Part shown: in pieces, positions 17,621 through 29,288 of the stretch | Layout: the number at the start of each line of letters is the position of its first letter | How positions within the stretch are numbered: position 1 is the first letter of the stretch | Assembly: GCA_017961295.1 (NCBI GenBank) | Contig: JAGCXL010000014.1 | Coordinates: forward strand, 1 to 53,206 | DNA: 53,206 nt | Reading direction: 5' to 3' | Origin: Elusimicrobiaceae bacterium | GTDB lineage: Bacteria > Elusimicrobiota > Elusimicrobia > Elusimicrobiales > Elusimicrobiaceae | Notes under the pieces: model-generated | Databases searched by the model: none | The model's input: the letters and a program-made list of their open reading frames with translations, nothing else | Told to the model about the DNA's origin: nothing | Position numbers and translations under genes: made by a program

Positions 17621-17851
17621 TTATTTCATGACCATGGTAAGTAAACAAATCACCAAGCCTAACATCGCGGCCCCTTCCAACAAGGCAGCAATAATAATCA
17701 TGGTGGTGCGTAAATCGCCGGCGGCTTCGGGTTGGCGGGCAGCGCCTTCCAAAGCGGCCGCACCGATTTTACCGAGTCCAAACCCAGCTCCCAATACGAC
17801 TAAACCGGCACCGATACCGGCAGCAATATATTTAAGTGCAACTAGTTCCAT
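17621..17851 (-). CDS. atpE: ATP synthase c subunit (rotor ring)
   Basis: A 76-residue hairpin of two membrane helices around the polar loop ARQPEAAG (38-45). The ion-binding carboxylate is Glu59 in ALLEGAAM. The residues that bind sodium in Na+-type rings (Gln in helix 1; Ser next to the helix 2 Glu) are replaced by Leu and Gly, so proton coupling is the better guess. The start is ATG 17851, with AAGGAG 8 nt upstream; a start seven codons earlier lacks support. Confidence 0.95.
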   Translation of the reverse strand: MELVALKYIAAGIGAGLVVLGAGFGLGKIGAAALEGAARQPEAAGDLRTTMIIIAALLEGAAMLGLVICLLTMVMK

Positions 17852-17887
17852 ACGTTTTCTCCTTACGGGCAAAGGCCCTGTTTAAAT

Positions 17888-18649
17888 TTAGTGCGTGTGA
17901 ATGACCGAGCCCGCAAAAATAGCGGTCAGCAAGGTAAACACATACGCCTGTAAAAAAGCTACTAACAACTCCAAACACGTCATAAAAATCTCTAAGAGCA
18001 TGGCAGGGAACATAGACACCACGCCAAAAAATTTACTCATTTCCCCGATGATAAAAATGATGAGTAACAAGCAAATCAGCACCATATGCCCCGAAAGCAT
18101 ATTGGCAAATAAACGGATTGCCAACACACATACTTTAATGACTAAACTAATTACTTCCAGCGGGAAAATAAGCGGCACCAGCCACCCGGGCGTACCCGAC
18201 GGAACAAAGCCTTTTAAAAAGCCCACTAGCCCGTGAAATTTAAGTCCGCTCCCTATGATGAGCGCCCCCGAACAAAGCGCGAGCGCCGCCGTTACGGAAA
18301 TGTTAGAAGTGGCGGTTTTCATCTCCGGAATCATACCGGCTAAATTCACACATAAAATAAATAGAAACAACGTACAAAAATACGGCAACATTCCGCGCCC
18401 TTCTTCGCCCATATTGGGCAGCACAATTCCACCGCGAATAAAGGACACATATTCTTCCATTAGAACCGAAATTAATTTGCCGGCGTGGCTTTTATGCGCG
18501 CGTGCCGCCCAAGCTAGTGTTAAAAGCAAAAGGACGCTTACACAAAAGATGGTTACGGAGTGCGTGGTAATCGGGATCCGAAATCCACCCAATACAACGC
18601 CCCAGTCGTGGTCCAAAATATGGTGTGATATCGTTTCAGCTACGTCCAT
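17888..18649 (-). CDS. atpB: ATP synthase a subunit
   Basis: A 253-residue stator membrane subunit providing the ion half-channels. About five or six hydrophobic segments are present; the essential arginine is R179 in LAIRLFANMLSGH, and the family segment LVAFLQAYVFTLLTAIF lies near the C-terminus. The ATG at 18649 overlaps the end of the preceding atpZ-like gene by 14 bp and lacks a clear Shine-Dalgarno, so translation is probably coupled. An alternative TTG at 18676 is less likely. Confidence 0.93.
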   Translation of the reverse strand: MDVAETISHHILDHDWGVVLGGFRIPITTHSVTIFCVSVLLLLTLAWAARAHKSHAGKLISVLMEEYVSFIRGGIVLPNMGEEGRGMLPYFCTLFLFILCVNLAGMIPEMKTATSNISVTAALALCSGALIIGSGLKFHGLVGFLKGFVPSGTPGWLVPLIFPLEVISLVIKVCVLAIRLFANMLSGHMVLICLLLIIFIIGEMSKFFGVVSMFPAMLLEIFMTCLELLVAFLQAYVFTLLTAIFAGSVIHTH

Positions 18650-18866
18650 TTTTTTTCTTATTTGCGTTACGGGCAACCGCTACAATCCGCACGATTCCCA
18701 ACGCAAACCCTATTAGCACGCCGCCCACCAAACACCAGGGAAGCGTACCCAATTTTGTGTCTAACCAATACCCGGCGGCCGCACCCAAAATTTCGGTCAG
18801 CGCAATTTCCGTCCCCAAGGAAGCAATTTCCAATTGGTCCTGCGCACCAAACGGCTCCAAAGGCAT
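18636..18866 (-). CDS. AtpZ/AtpI-like small membrane protein
   Basis: A 76-residue protein with two hydrophobic segments (about 17-34 and 42-64) and a basic tail (NANKKKNGRS). It has the size, topology and G-x-x-x-G/D pattern (AAAGYWLDTKLGT, GGVLIGFALG) of the AtpZ/AtpI family encoded first in many atp operons and proposed to help assemble the c ring or carry Mg2+. AGGAG lies upstream of the ATG, and it is the first gene after the operon promoter. Confidence 0.75.
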   Translation of the reverse strand: MPLEPFGAQDQLEIASLGTEIALTEILGAAAGYWLDTKLGTLPWCLVGGVLIGFALGIVRIVAVARNANKKKNGRS

Positions 18867-18896
18867 TGGTTTTTCTCCTGTAAAGGTTCTACTTAC

Positions 18897-18925
18897 ATTA
18901 TAAAAAAATCGGCGTAAAATTTCAG
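18897..18925 (-). promoter_or_regulatory. Putative promoter of the ATP synthase operon
   Basis: A perfect TATAAT (18897-18902) on the minus strand lies 30 nt before the atpZ-like ATG, preceded by a T-run. The -35 region around 18919-18925 (CTGAAA/TGAAAT) is weak. Confidence 0.5.
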
Positions 18926-18936
18926 CCGAATTTTAG

Positions 18937-18970
18937 GATAAAAAACTCCCAAAGGAATGCCCTGGGAGTT
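18937..18970 (-). terminator. Intrinsic terminator after the GH13 gene
   Basis: AACTCCCA (18944-18951) pairs with TGGGAGTT (18963-18970); on the minus strand the stem is followed by TTTTATCC. It closes the leftward GH13 gene just before the ATP synthase promoter. Confidence 0.8.
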
Positions 18971-18997
18971 ATACAAATCAGCTTCTCTGTGCCGTTG

Positions 18998-20455
18998 CTA
19001 AATACTAAACGTAAAAACCTTGCACTCGTACGGTTTTAATACCAGTTCCATGCCTTGAGCGGCCAATTCCGGCGGCAAGTTAAAGGTTTTTCCTTCAATT
19101 TCTTCGCGCACTTGATACTCGGCAATCCCTTTAAAGGGTACGCGGCATTGAGCCGGATCTGCACTATAGTTGATGATAACAAATTTACCGGTATGGCGTT
19201 GTTTCCACTGCCAACACAAAATATTTTGGCACGAAGTTTCCCCCGCATAAACCGGAATACTTTCCTTTAGCGCCCATTGTCCGCCGTGGAACGCAGGGTC
19301 GGAAGCTATTTCCAAAATTTTCCAATAATATTTTTCTACCGGCTCATCCAGTTTAAAATCGTCGTTAATGTATTGAATCGGCATCCGTGCGGGGCGGCCC
19401 AACAGTTGGAATAAATGGAAAAGACGCGCCCCGGGCAAGGTGGCAATAATCGTAGCCGCCGCCAGCGATTTTTCGCGTCCAAAGGCTTTTAACGGTTCTT
19501 CTTCATCGTGGTTGGCAATAAAACGCAAAGAACGCATTTGGAACAGGTGTTCTGCACGCAAGTGCATGCGGATACTATCGGCATTGGCAAAACGCAAGCG
19601 GTCATAGAGCACTTTATCGTAGGTATAATCAAACCCCAGCTCCTGAATGTCCCACTCCAGCCCCCAATATACTTCGGCCATAAATACAAATTCGGGATGT
19701 TCGGCCCGCACAGCGTTTAGGGCTTGGGTCCAAAATTCTTCGCGCGGCAGTTCCCCGCCGATAAATTCCCACCAGGTATCGCGCTGTACTTTGTTTAAGG
19801 ACAACATCGCCATATCACAACGCACTCCGTCGCACATATTGGCCACTTGCAACAGTTTTTGCGTCATAAAATCGCGCGTTTGCGGATTAAAATAATTAAA
19901 TTGTGCGGTATCGGTCCACGGGGCAAAGTACGGGTCGCGTCCATGGGCAATATAGTCACCATTTTGGGTTTTAAAAAACCAATCCGGGTGAATATGAGGT
20001 GGGGTTTTCCCCGTCGTAATAAAGAGTTCCGGGTGTTCCAACACAGCCGGGGAATCAATAGCGATATGATTACCCACAAAATCTAAAAACAGTTGGATTC
20101 CGCGTTCGTTTAAATTTTTGCGAAACGTTGCCAATGCTTCATTTCCGCCCAATTCTTCGTCAACGGTATAATCGTATACCGCATAGGGGGAAGCCCCTAT
20201 ATCTTCCAGGGCAAAATCCGGCTTAATGGAACGAACTTGGTTTTTAATATCTTCATTTTGGCGGGCAATTTGCTCGGCGGCGGGACTGCGTTTCCATACG
20301 CCCATCAGCCAAACGGCATCAAATCCGTTGCGTTGGATTTTATCCCACACGTCGCTGGTAATCTCCGCTAACGTAACCGGACGACCAACGCGAGCCGCAT
20401 GGCGTTTAAGCCACGCGCGCGCATTAATTTCCAAAATGTGCGGATTGTTACGCAT
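18998..20455 (-). CDS. GH13 (alpha-amylase family) glycoside hydrolase/transglycosidase
   Basis: A 485-residue cytoplasmic enzyme (no signal peptide) with a GH13 TIM barrel. Region I DFVGNH (125-130), region II GVRCDMAM with nucleophile Asp214, region III FMAEVYW with acid/base Glu261, and region IV IANHDE with Asp317 are all visible; a beta-sandwich C-terminal domain follows. Substrate is unknown; an intracellular alpha-glucan or maltodextrin enzyme is the natural guess. The start is ATG 20455 with AGGGG upstream; a longer frame to 20542 crosses the promoter and gyrA terminator. It has its own promoter and terminator and no other glycogen gene nearby. Confidence 0.85.
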   Translation of the reverse strand: MRNNPHILEINARAWLKRHAARVGRPVTLAEITSDVWDKIQRNGFDAVWLMGVWKRSPAAEQIARQNEDIKNQVRSIKPDFALEDIGASPYAVYDYTVDEELGGNEALATFRKNLNERGIQLFLDFVGNHIAIDSPAVLEHPELFITTGKTPPHIHPDWFFKTQNGDYIAHGRDPYFAPWTDTAQFNYFNPQTRDFMTQKLLQVANMCDGVRCDMAMLSLNKVQRDTWWEFIGGELPREEFWTQALNAVRAEHPEFVFMAEVYWGLEWDIQELGFDYTYDKVLYDRLRFANADSIRMHLRAEHLFQMRSLRFIANHDEEEPLKAFGREKSLAAATIIATLPGARLFHLFQLLGRPARMPIQYINDDFKLDEPVEKYYWKILEIASDPAFHGGQWALKESIPVYAGETSCQNILCWQWKQRHTGKFVIINYSADPAQCRVPFKGIAEYQVREEIEGKTFNLPPELAAQGMELVLKPYECKVFTFSI

Positions 20456-20474
20456 GATTTCATCCCCTTGTATT

Positions 20475-20504
20475 TTTATACTAATTTTCGGGCGTGGTTG
20501 TAAA
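20475..20504 (-). promoter_or_regulatory. Putative promoter of the GH13 gene
   Basis: On the minus strand TTTACA (20499-20504), an 18-nt spacer, then TATAAA (20475-20480), 19 nt before the ATG. Confidence 0.5.
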
Positions 20505-20534
20505 GTATTTTCAAACAAGTGTTTTAGCAAACCA

Positions 20535-20561
20535 AAATGCACCCTTTTTGGGGGTGCATTT
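20535..20561 (-). terminator. Putative terminator after gyrA
   Basis: AAATGCACCC (20535-20544) pairs with GGGTGCATTT (20552-20561); on the minus strand TTTTGG follows. The T tract is short, so termination may be partial. Confidence 0.55.
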
Positions 20562-20593
20562 GATCTAAATAAACACTCTTTTACGTCAGCAGC

Positions 20594-23122
20594 TTATTTT
20601 TCGGCGGATTCTTCCGTTTCCTCTTCTGCTTTTACTACCGGCGCAATACGTGCAATTTTGTCACCGCCATCCATCTTGGCCAACGTAACACCTTGCGCGT
20701 TACGTCCTACGGAGCGGATATCTCCGCAGCGTAGGCGGATGGTCATGCCTTTTTCGGTAATAATCATGAGGTCTTTGGTTTCATCTACCAGTTTAATCCC
20801 CACTACTTTGCCGTTACGGGCGGACGTCTTAATGGTAATCACTCCCATACCGCCGCGGTGTTGGCGTTTGTACTCGCTAAATTCGGTACGTTTTCCAAAA
20901 CCGTTTTCACAGACGGAGAGCACGTCGGGTTGTATGGAGCCGTCGTTGGGGGCCTGTTCCATCCCTACCACTACATCGCCGTCCTCTAAACTAATGGCGC
21001 GTACCCCGCGGGCTTGGCGGCCCATGGCGCGTACTTCGTTTTCGTCAAAGCGGATTGATTTTCCGTTTTGAGTAGCCACTAAAATATCACTCTTGCCAAA
21101 GGTCATTTGCGCGCTGATGAGCACGTCTCCTTCGTCAAGCCCGATGGCAATAATACCGGAGCGGCGGATATTGGCAAAATCTTTTAACGCCACACGCTTA
21201 ATCGTTCCCAAGCGGGTGCACAGCGTCAAGTAAGCGTTTTGCAATTCGCTATGTTCCTGCGTATCAAAGTCTTCAATGGCTAAGGTAGAAGTTACTTTTT
21301 CTTCGCCGGTTAACTGCAATAGATTGAGGAGCGCTTTGCCCTTAGACATACGGTTGCCTTCCGGGATTTCAAACGCGCGTAGTTGGAACGCACGTCCGCG
21401 ATTGGTAAACATCAAAATCGTCGCATGCGAAGACGTAATAAAGAGGTTTTCCATAAAGTCTTCCTCTTTGGTCTTGCTACCAATGATCCCCTTTCCGCCG
21501 CGATTCTGGCTGCGGTAAGTGGAAAGCGGAATGCGTTTGGCATAGCCGTCGTTGGAAATGGTAATGACCACATCTTCCTTCTCAATAAAATCTTCCATCG
21601 AGAAGTCTTCCATATCCGGCCCGATTTTGGTGCGGCGCGGGTCATCAAAATCTTTTTTAAGTTGCGAAAGTTCTTCCACAATGATGTCTAAAATCTTTTG
21701 CGGGCTTGCCAAAATACCTTGTAATTCCGCAATCAGTTTTAGTAAATCTTTCCGTTCATTTTCAATAGCCAAGCTGGACAGTTGTGTCAGTTGATGCAAG
21801 CGCATATCCAAGATTGCCTGGGATTGCACTTCGGTCAGCGTAAAACGCTTCATCAAAGTAAATTTAGCCTCGGTCGGATCCTTGGCACTGCGGATAATGG
21901 CCACCACTTCATCCATATTGGCAATGGCAATGAGTAACCCGCTTAAAATATGTTCGCGTTTTTGTGCTTTGTTGAGGTCAAATTTTGTGCGGTTGGTAAT
22001 CACTTCTTGGCGGTGGCGCACATAGGCCTTCATCACTTCTTTGAGCGATAGCACACGCGGGCGTCCGTCCACAATCGCCAGCATATTGACCGGGAAAGAC
22101 GTTTGCAGTTGCGTATGTTTAAAGAGGTGATTTAAAACTACTTGCGCGTTTCCGTCGCGTTTTACTTCAATGACTAACCGCATACCGCGTCGGTCCGACT
22201 CGTCGCGGATATCGGCAATATCGGTTACTTTTTTATCACGCACCAAGCCGACAATAGATTCAATTAAAGATGTTTTATTGACTTGGTACGGAATTGCCGT
22301 AACGATAATGGCTTGCCGTCCACCTTTGCGTTCTTCAATTTCGGTATCGGCTTGCACTTTTACGCTGCCGTGACCGGTTTCAAAATATTCGTAAATGGCT
22401 TTGGTACCGCGGATGGTAGCTCCGGTCGGGAAGTCCGGCCCTTTAATGATTTTCATCATTTCTTTGGTCGTAATATCGGGGTTTTTAATGTAGGCAATAA
22501 TTCCATCACATACTTCGCCCAAGTTATGGGTAGGGATATTGGTCGCCATACCCACGGCAATTCCAGCGGACCCGTTTACCAAAAGTGCAGGTAATTTGGC
22601 CGGCAATACGGAAGGTTCCAACAAAGAACCGTCGTAGTTGGGCACCATTTTAACAGTATCTTTGTCTAAATCGTCCAGCATGGTGTCGGAAATTTTTTCC
22701 AAACGGCACTCGGTATAACGCATGGCCGCGGCAGAGTCTCCGTCAATGGAACCGAAGTTCCCTTGTCCGTCCACCAACGGTTTACGAATGGAAAAATCTT
22801 GCGCCATACGTACCAACGTATCGTATACGGCGGTGTCTCCGTGCGGGTGATATTTACCCAACACGTCTCCCACCACACGGGCGGATTTCTTATACGGGCG
22901 GTTGTATTTAAGCCCCATTTCGTTCATGGAATAGAGCACGCGGCGGTGTACGGGTTTTAAGCCGTCGCGCACGTCGGGCAAAGCACGCCCGACAATCACA
23001 CTCATCGCGTAGTCAATATAATAAGAACGCATTTCCGTAGCAATATCGCGTTGTTCAATATCGCTAAACAAATCGGTTTTAATGTTTACTGCTTGTTGCG
23101 GGTTATTTAATTCTTCACTCAT
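20594..23122 (-). CDS. gyrA: DNA gyrase subunit A
   Basis: The 842-residue breakage-reunion subunit. The active-site tyrosine is Tyr136 (AAAMRYTE); the region facing quinolones reads [17 protein letters not shown] (92-108), with Thr where E. coli has Ser83. The C-terminal beta-pinwheel has a GyrA box QNRGGKG (539-545) in place of canonical QRRGGKG, so it should still wrap DNA. The tail is Glu-rich. It lies 31 bp after gyrB and is the last gene of the dnaA-dnaN-dciA-gyrB-gyrA series. Confidence 0.96.
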   Translation of the reverse strand: MSEELNNPQQAVNIKTDLFSDIEQRDIATEMRSYYIDYAMSVIVGRALPDVRDGLKPVHRRVLYSMNEMGLKYNRPYKKSARVVGDVLGKYHPHGDTAVYDTLVRMAQDFSIRKPLVDGQGNFGSIDGDSAAAMRYTECRLEKISDTMLDDLDKDTVKMVPNYDGSLLEPSVLPAKLPALLVNGSAGIAVGMATNIPTHNLGEVCDGIIAYIKNPDITTKEMMKIIKGPDFPTGATIRGTKAIYEYFETGHGSVKVQADTEIEERKGGRQAIIVTAIPYQVNKTSLIESIVGLVRDKKVTDIADIRDESDRRGMRLVIEVKRDGNAQVVLNHLFKHTQLQTSFPVNMLAIVDGRPRVLSLKEVMKAYVRHRQEVITNRTKFDLNKAQKREHILSGLLIAIANMDEVVAIIRSAKDPTEAKFTLMKRFTLTEVQSQAILDMRLHQLTQLSSLAIENERKDLLKLIAELQGILASPQKILDIIVEELSQLKKDFDDPRRTKIGPDMEDFSMEDFIEKEDVVITISNDGYAKRIPLSTYRSQNRGGKGIIGSKTKEEDFMENLFITSSHATILMFTNRGRAFQLRAFEIPEGNRMSKGKALLNLLQLTGEEKVTSTLAIEDFDTQEHSELQNAYLTLCTRLGTIKRVALKDFANIRRSGIIAIGLDEGDVLISAQMTFGKSDILVATQNGKSIRFDENEVRAMGRQARGVRAISLEDGDVVVGMEQAPNDGSIQPDVLSVCENGFGKRTEFSEYKRQHRGGMGVITIKTSARNGKVVGIKLVDETKDLMIITEKGMTIRLRCGDIRSVGRNAQGVTLAKMDGGDKIARIAPVVKAEEETEESAEK

Positions 23123-23153
23123 TTAAAAATCTCCTAAAACGGGATTGCCGTTA

Positions 23154-25934
<2,781 letters not shown>

Positions 25935-25935
<1 letters not shown>

Positions 25936-27044
25936 TACGCCCTCATCGGCATAATCACATACTTAAACGAACTTTCTTCTACCGGTTCCATCAGCATCGG
26001 TTGAGAGGCATTTACAAACGCAAAAGAAACTTTTTCCGCCGATACATTTTTAAGTACGTCAATAATATATTGTGGTTTGAAATTTGCTTCAAACGCTTCC
26101 CCTACATATTCTACCGGTAATTCGTCGGTAAAATCCATATTTTGGGAATTAGAAGAAACGGTTAGTTTATTATCTTCCACCTTATACTTTACAATACTGC
26201 CAAATTCGCCCGCACATAGTGCAGCCCGGCGGGTAGAAGCCAATAATTCTTTGGCAAACACTTCAAATTTAATATTCGTCTTGGTGGGAATTACTTGTTT
26301 ATAGTTAGGAAAATTTCCTTCAATTAAGCGCGAAATAAACGTCGTATCTTTCATAATAAAACTTACCTGATTAGACGCTACATTTACCTCGATTTTATCA
26401 TCGCTACCAGGTTTAGCAATCCCGATAAAACGGCATACTTCCGTTAAAATTTTTGTGGGGATAATCACTTTAAAATCTTTTACTCCGGCCAAGGGTGCCT
26501 GAGAGGCTACCGCCAAACGTCCTCCGTCGGTAGCTACCACCTCAAACCCTTCGGCACTGCTACTCCACAAAAGTCCGTTTAAAATATAGCGCGTTTCTTG
26601 CGTAGAGGCAGAAAAAGCTGTTTTTTCCACCATTTGTTGCAAGAGTAGCGGGTCTAATTCTATTTTTCCGGAACGTTCAATCTCCGGGATGGCCGGATAT
26701 TCACTTTTCGGGGTTCCAATCACCCAAAATTTACTCTTGCCGGATTTAATATGAAATTTATTATTTTCATCACTGGTTAGCGTAATTTCTTTATCATCTG
26801 CCAAATTTTTAATAATATCTGCAAATTCCTTTAACGGAACCGTAATGCTTCCTTCTTCTACAATCTCCGCGGGTACAAAATGCACGGTTGCCATTTCCAT
26901 ATCCGTACGTACCAACTTTAATTTTCCGTTTTGTGTTTCCATCAGCACATTATGCAAAATAGGCAGTGTTGTACGGGATGAAACACCGGAAGAGACAATT
27001 TGAATTCCTTCCAGAAGGGTTGCTTTAGTAATATTTATTTTCAT
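25935..27044 (-). CDS. dnaN: DNA polymerase III beta subunit (sliding clamp)
   Basis: A 369-residue clamp that tethers the replicative polymerase and partners. Three clamp-fold repeats are evident, with the N-terminal SSRTTLPILHNVLM motif, VATDGGRLAVAS in the middle domain and the conserved C-terminal end YVIMPMRA (usual YVVMPMRL). AAGGAT precedes the ATG. The gene follows dnaA after a 168-bp gap that carries DnaA-box-like sequences. Confidence 0.97.
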
Positions 27045-27230
27045 ATTTATCCTTAATTATATGTCTTGTGGATTGTGTGCACACTGTGAATTATAAGATA
27101 CATCCTTGTTTTTCTGTTTGTGTATATCTACTTCCTTTTTTTCACAGGTTTCACTTTTCCTTTATAAAAACACAATGAAATGGAGTTTATTTCCCCTATT
27201 TCACAACTTTATCTACACCTTTTCCACAGC
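27045..27230. other. dnaA-dnaN intergenic region with DnaA-box-like sites (oriC candidate)
   Basis: Near matches to the DnaA box TTATCCACA occur: TTATCTACA (27209-27217) and TTTTCCACA (27220-27228), each with one mismatch and overlapping the dnaA 3' end, and TGTGGATTG (27067-27075, opposite orientation, two mismatches), next to a perfect palindrome GTGTGCACAC (27075-27084). The rest is AT-rich. An origin between dnaA and dnaN is known in other bacteria; assigning it here is inference. Confidence 0.45.
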
Positions 27231-28583
27231 CTTGATATCCGCTACAATTTGGTTAATTTCAGCTGAAAAAAATGGATCTGTAGTCACTTTATCCTTTACC
27301 AAGTCGCGCGCGTGTACTACAGTACTATGGTCTCTATTAAACTCTCGGCCGATTTCCGGTAATGATAAATCTGTGAGTTCTGTAGTTAAATACATGGCAA
27401 TTTGACGAGGCCACGCAATAGACTGTGTTTTACGTTTGGCATTAAAATCTTCCATACGCACATTAAAATGTTTTCCTACAATCTTTTTAATGGTGTTTAC
27501 AGAAACCGCATTATCTTTTTCAGTAGTCAAATAATCTACTAATAGTTCTTTAGCAATGGGAATAGTCGGCGTAATGCCATGAGTCGCACAATACCCGCGC
27601 AACGTATTTAATGCTCCTTCTAATTGACGGATGTTTGTTTGCATTCCCTCTGCTAAAAAGGTAATTACATCGTCCCCCACAATAAAATTCATGGAATCGC
27701 GTTTTTGGCGTAAGATAGCGATACGAGTTTCCGTATTAGGATATTTAATTTCCGTACAAATTCCAGAAAGTAACCTGGAAGACAAACGCTCATCCCATTC
27801 CAGCTGTTGCGGAGAACGGTCCGAAGATAATACTATTTGTTTTCCGCTTTCAAAAAGAGCGTTAAATGTGTAGAAAAATTCCTCGGAACAGGCAGATCTA
27901 CCCGCCACAAATTGTATATCATCTACCAAAAAACAATCCAAAAATCGATATTTTTTCCGAAACGCATCCGCTGTTTTTTGTTGTATGGATACGATGTATT
28001 CGTTTACAAATTCTTCGCCGGACATATACATTACTTTAGCGGCCGGATTTTCTTTTAAAATTTGGTTCCCGATAGCTTGTAATAAGTGTGTTTTTCCTAG
28101 TCCGGGTGCAGAATAAATGACCAGTGGATTATTTTCCCGCGCGCCTAGCTTATGTACTACCGCTTTAGCAGATTGATAAGCAAACCGGTTGGATGGAGAT
28201 TCAATAAAGTTATCAAACGTATAATTCGGGTTAAATAAAGAAGAAAAAGAATTTGTAACAGGCGCGACGGTATCCGGTACCGAGGACATAACATCCTGTG
28301 CCGATACGATAGACGGAGCTGTTTGATTTTGGGGGGTATCTACCCTATATTGAACAGTAATTACGGTACCGGTTTGTTTTAAAAACGCATCGGTAATAAT
28401 TTTTTGATAACGAGATTCAATAGTTTGCCCCCACGTTGCATTGGGAATAGTCACAGTCAACACCGTTCCCTCTAACGTAAAACCGGCGGCTTTAAACCAC
28501 AACTCATACGTTTCTTTTCCGATAATTTGTTCTACTTCTTGAAAAATAGGAAGCAAATTTGCATCTAATTGAAAATTGTCCAC
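27213..28583 (-). CDS. dnaA: Chromosomal replication initiator DnaA
   Basis: A 456-residue AAA+ initiator. Domain I (1-80) includes WF (29-30); a linker (80-118) leads to the ATPase with Walker [10 protein letters not shown] (159-167) and Walker B FLVDDIQF (218-225). The C-terminal DNA-binding helix-turn-helix reads [19 protein letters not shown]: one residue shorter than the common FGGRDH form, but RDHSTV is kept. The start is GTG at 28583 with GAGGA about 9 nt upstream; no suitable ATG is nearby. It heads the leftward replication cluster. Confidence 0.96.
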   Translation of the reverse strand: MDNFQLDANLLPIFQEVEQIIGKETYELWFKAAGFTLEGTVLTVTIPNATWGQTIESRYQKIITDAFLKQTGTVITVQYRVDTPQNQTAPSIVSAQDVMSSVPDTVAPVTNSFSSLFNPNYTFDNFIESPSNRFAYQSAKAVVHKLGARENNPLVIYSAPGLGKTHLLQAIGNQILKENPAAKVMYMSGEEFVNEYIVSIQQKTADAFRKKYRFLDCFLVDDIQFVAGRSACSEEFFYTFNALFESGKQIVLSSDRSPQQLEWDERLSSRLLSGICTEIKYPNTETRIAILRQKRDSMNFIVGDDVITFLAEGMQTNIRQLEGALNTLRGYCATHGITPTIPIAKELLVDYLTTEKDNAVSVNTIKKIVGKHFNVRMEDFNAKRKTQSIAWPRQIAMYLTTELTDLSLPEIGREFNRDHSTVVHARDLVKDKVTTDPFFSAEINQIVADIKAVEKV

Positions 28584-28615
28584 CGTAAAAAATCCTCACA
28601 AAAAGAACTCCCTTT

Positions 28616-28644
28616 ATTGTACTACTTATCCCTTTGTTTTTCAA
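28616..28644 (-). promoter_or_regulatory. Putative dnaA promoter
   Basis: On the minus strand TTGAAA (28639-28644), a 17-nt spacer and TACAAT (28616-28621), giving a leader of about 25-30 nt before the GTG. Confidence 0.55.
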
Positions 28645-28783
28645 TGGGGTAAAAATCGTTAAATGCGCTTAAACGGCTAAAAATGGGGATACGAGCCATT
28701 TTTTAAAAAATCCGCCATTTTCCCAAAAAACCCTATTTTTTATAAAATAAACCGTTTTTGGCAAAACTAATCATTTTTTTGGG
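28645..28783. other. AT-rich divergent intergenic region upstream of dnaA
   Basis: No gene. It has A- and T-runs, two GCCATTTT words (28695 and 28713 areas), two copies of AATGGGG (28643-28649 and 28682-28688), and inverted AAAATGGGGA / CCATTTTCCC segments. Genes run left on the left side and right on the right side, so this is the local switch of coding strand and an alternative place for origin unwinding. No good 9-mer DnaA boxes were found here. Confidence 0.35.
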
Positions 28784-28814
28784 TTGTCAAAAGGTTCAGT
28801 ACGTATGTTATAAT
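28784..28814 (+). promoter_or_regulatory. Promoter of the oxygen/superoxide defence operon
   Basis: TTGTCA (28784-28789), a 19-nt spacer (18 if TTATAA is used) and TATAAT (28809-28814), 35 nt before the desulfoferrodoxin ATG. No obvious repressor operator such as a Fur- or PerR-type palindrome was recognised. Confidence 0.6.
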
Positions 28815-28848
28815 AACAGTAACCAAAAACCATAAAAAGGGGGAAAAT

Positions 28849-29235
28849 ATGACTCAGTTAAATGAAATCTATAAATGTTCCGTATGCGGAAATATGGTAG
28901 AAGTAGTTCACGCCTCAGCCGGGGAACTCTCTTGCTGTGGAAAACCCATGCATAAAATGGTAGCCGGGGAAACAGACGGTGCCGCCGAAAAACATGTCCC
29001 GGTGCTGGAAAAAACGCAAGACGGTTACCTGATTAAAGTGGGCTCAGTTCCGCATCCGGCTACGCCCGAGCATCACATTGAATTTATTGAGCTAATTTGC
29101 AACGAGTGCCATCAAGTGCAACGCGCTTATATTAAGCCGGGGGATCCTGCCCAAGCTACCTTTAAAGCCTGTTCGGACGATGTGACGGCGCGCGAATATT
29201 GTAATTTGCATGGTTTATGGCAAAGCAAAAAATAA
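28849..29235 (+). CDS. dfx: Desulfoferrodoxin (superoxide reductase, 2Fe type)
   Basis: A 128-residue cytoplasmic enzyme reducing superoxide to peroxide without making O2. The N-terminal desulforedoxin domain has Cys10, Cys13, Cys29 and Cys30 for the FeCys4 centre. The catalytic FeHis4Cys centre is visible as EKHVPV (Glu48, His49), PHP (His69), HHIEF (His75), Cys118 and His121 in CNLHGLW. A strong GGGGG ribosome site precedes the ATG. Rubredoxin downstream is the expected electron donor. Confidence 0.95.
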   Translation: MTQLNEIYKCSVCGNMVEVVHASAGELSCCGKPMHKMVAGETDGAAEKHVPVLEKTQDGYLIKVGSVPHPATPEHHIEFIELICNECHQVQRAYIKPGDPAQATFKACSDDVTAREYCNLHGLWQSKK

Positions 29236-29288
29236 TATAATGTGTAAAATAATCCCCTGCCTGGGGCGGGGTCTTACAAGGAGATTTT

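Noticed and set aside
20455-20542. N-terminal extension of the GH13 gene to 20542
   Set aside because: The extension crosses the likely promoter and the gyrA terminator hairpin; ATG 20455 has AGGGG and gives a normal GH13 start.
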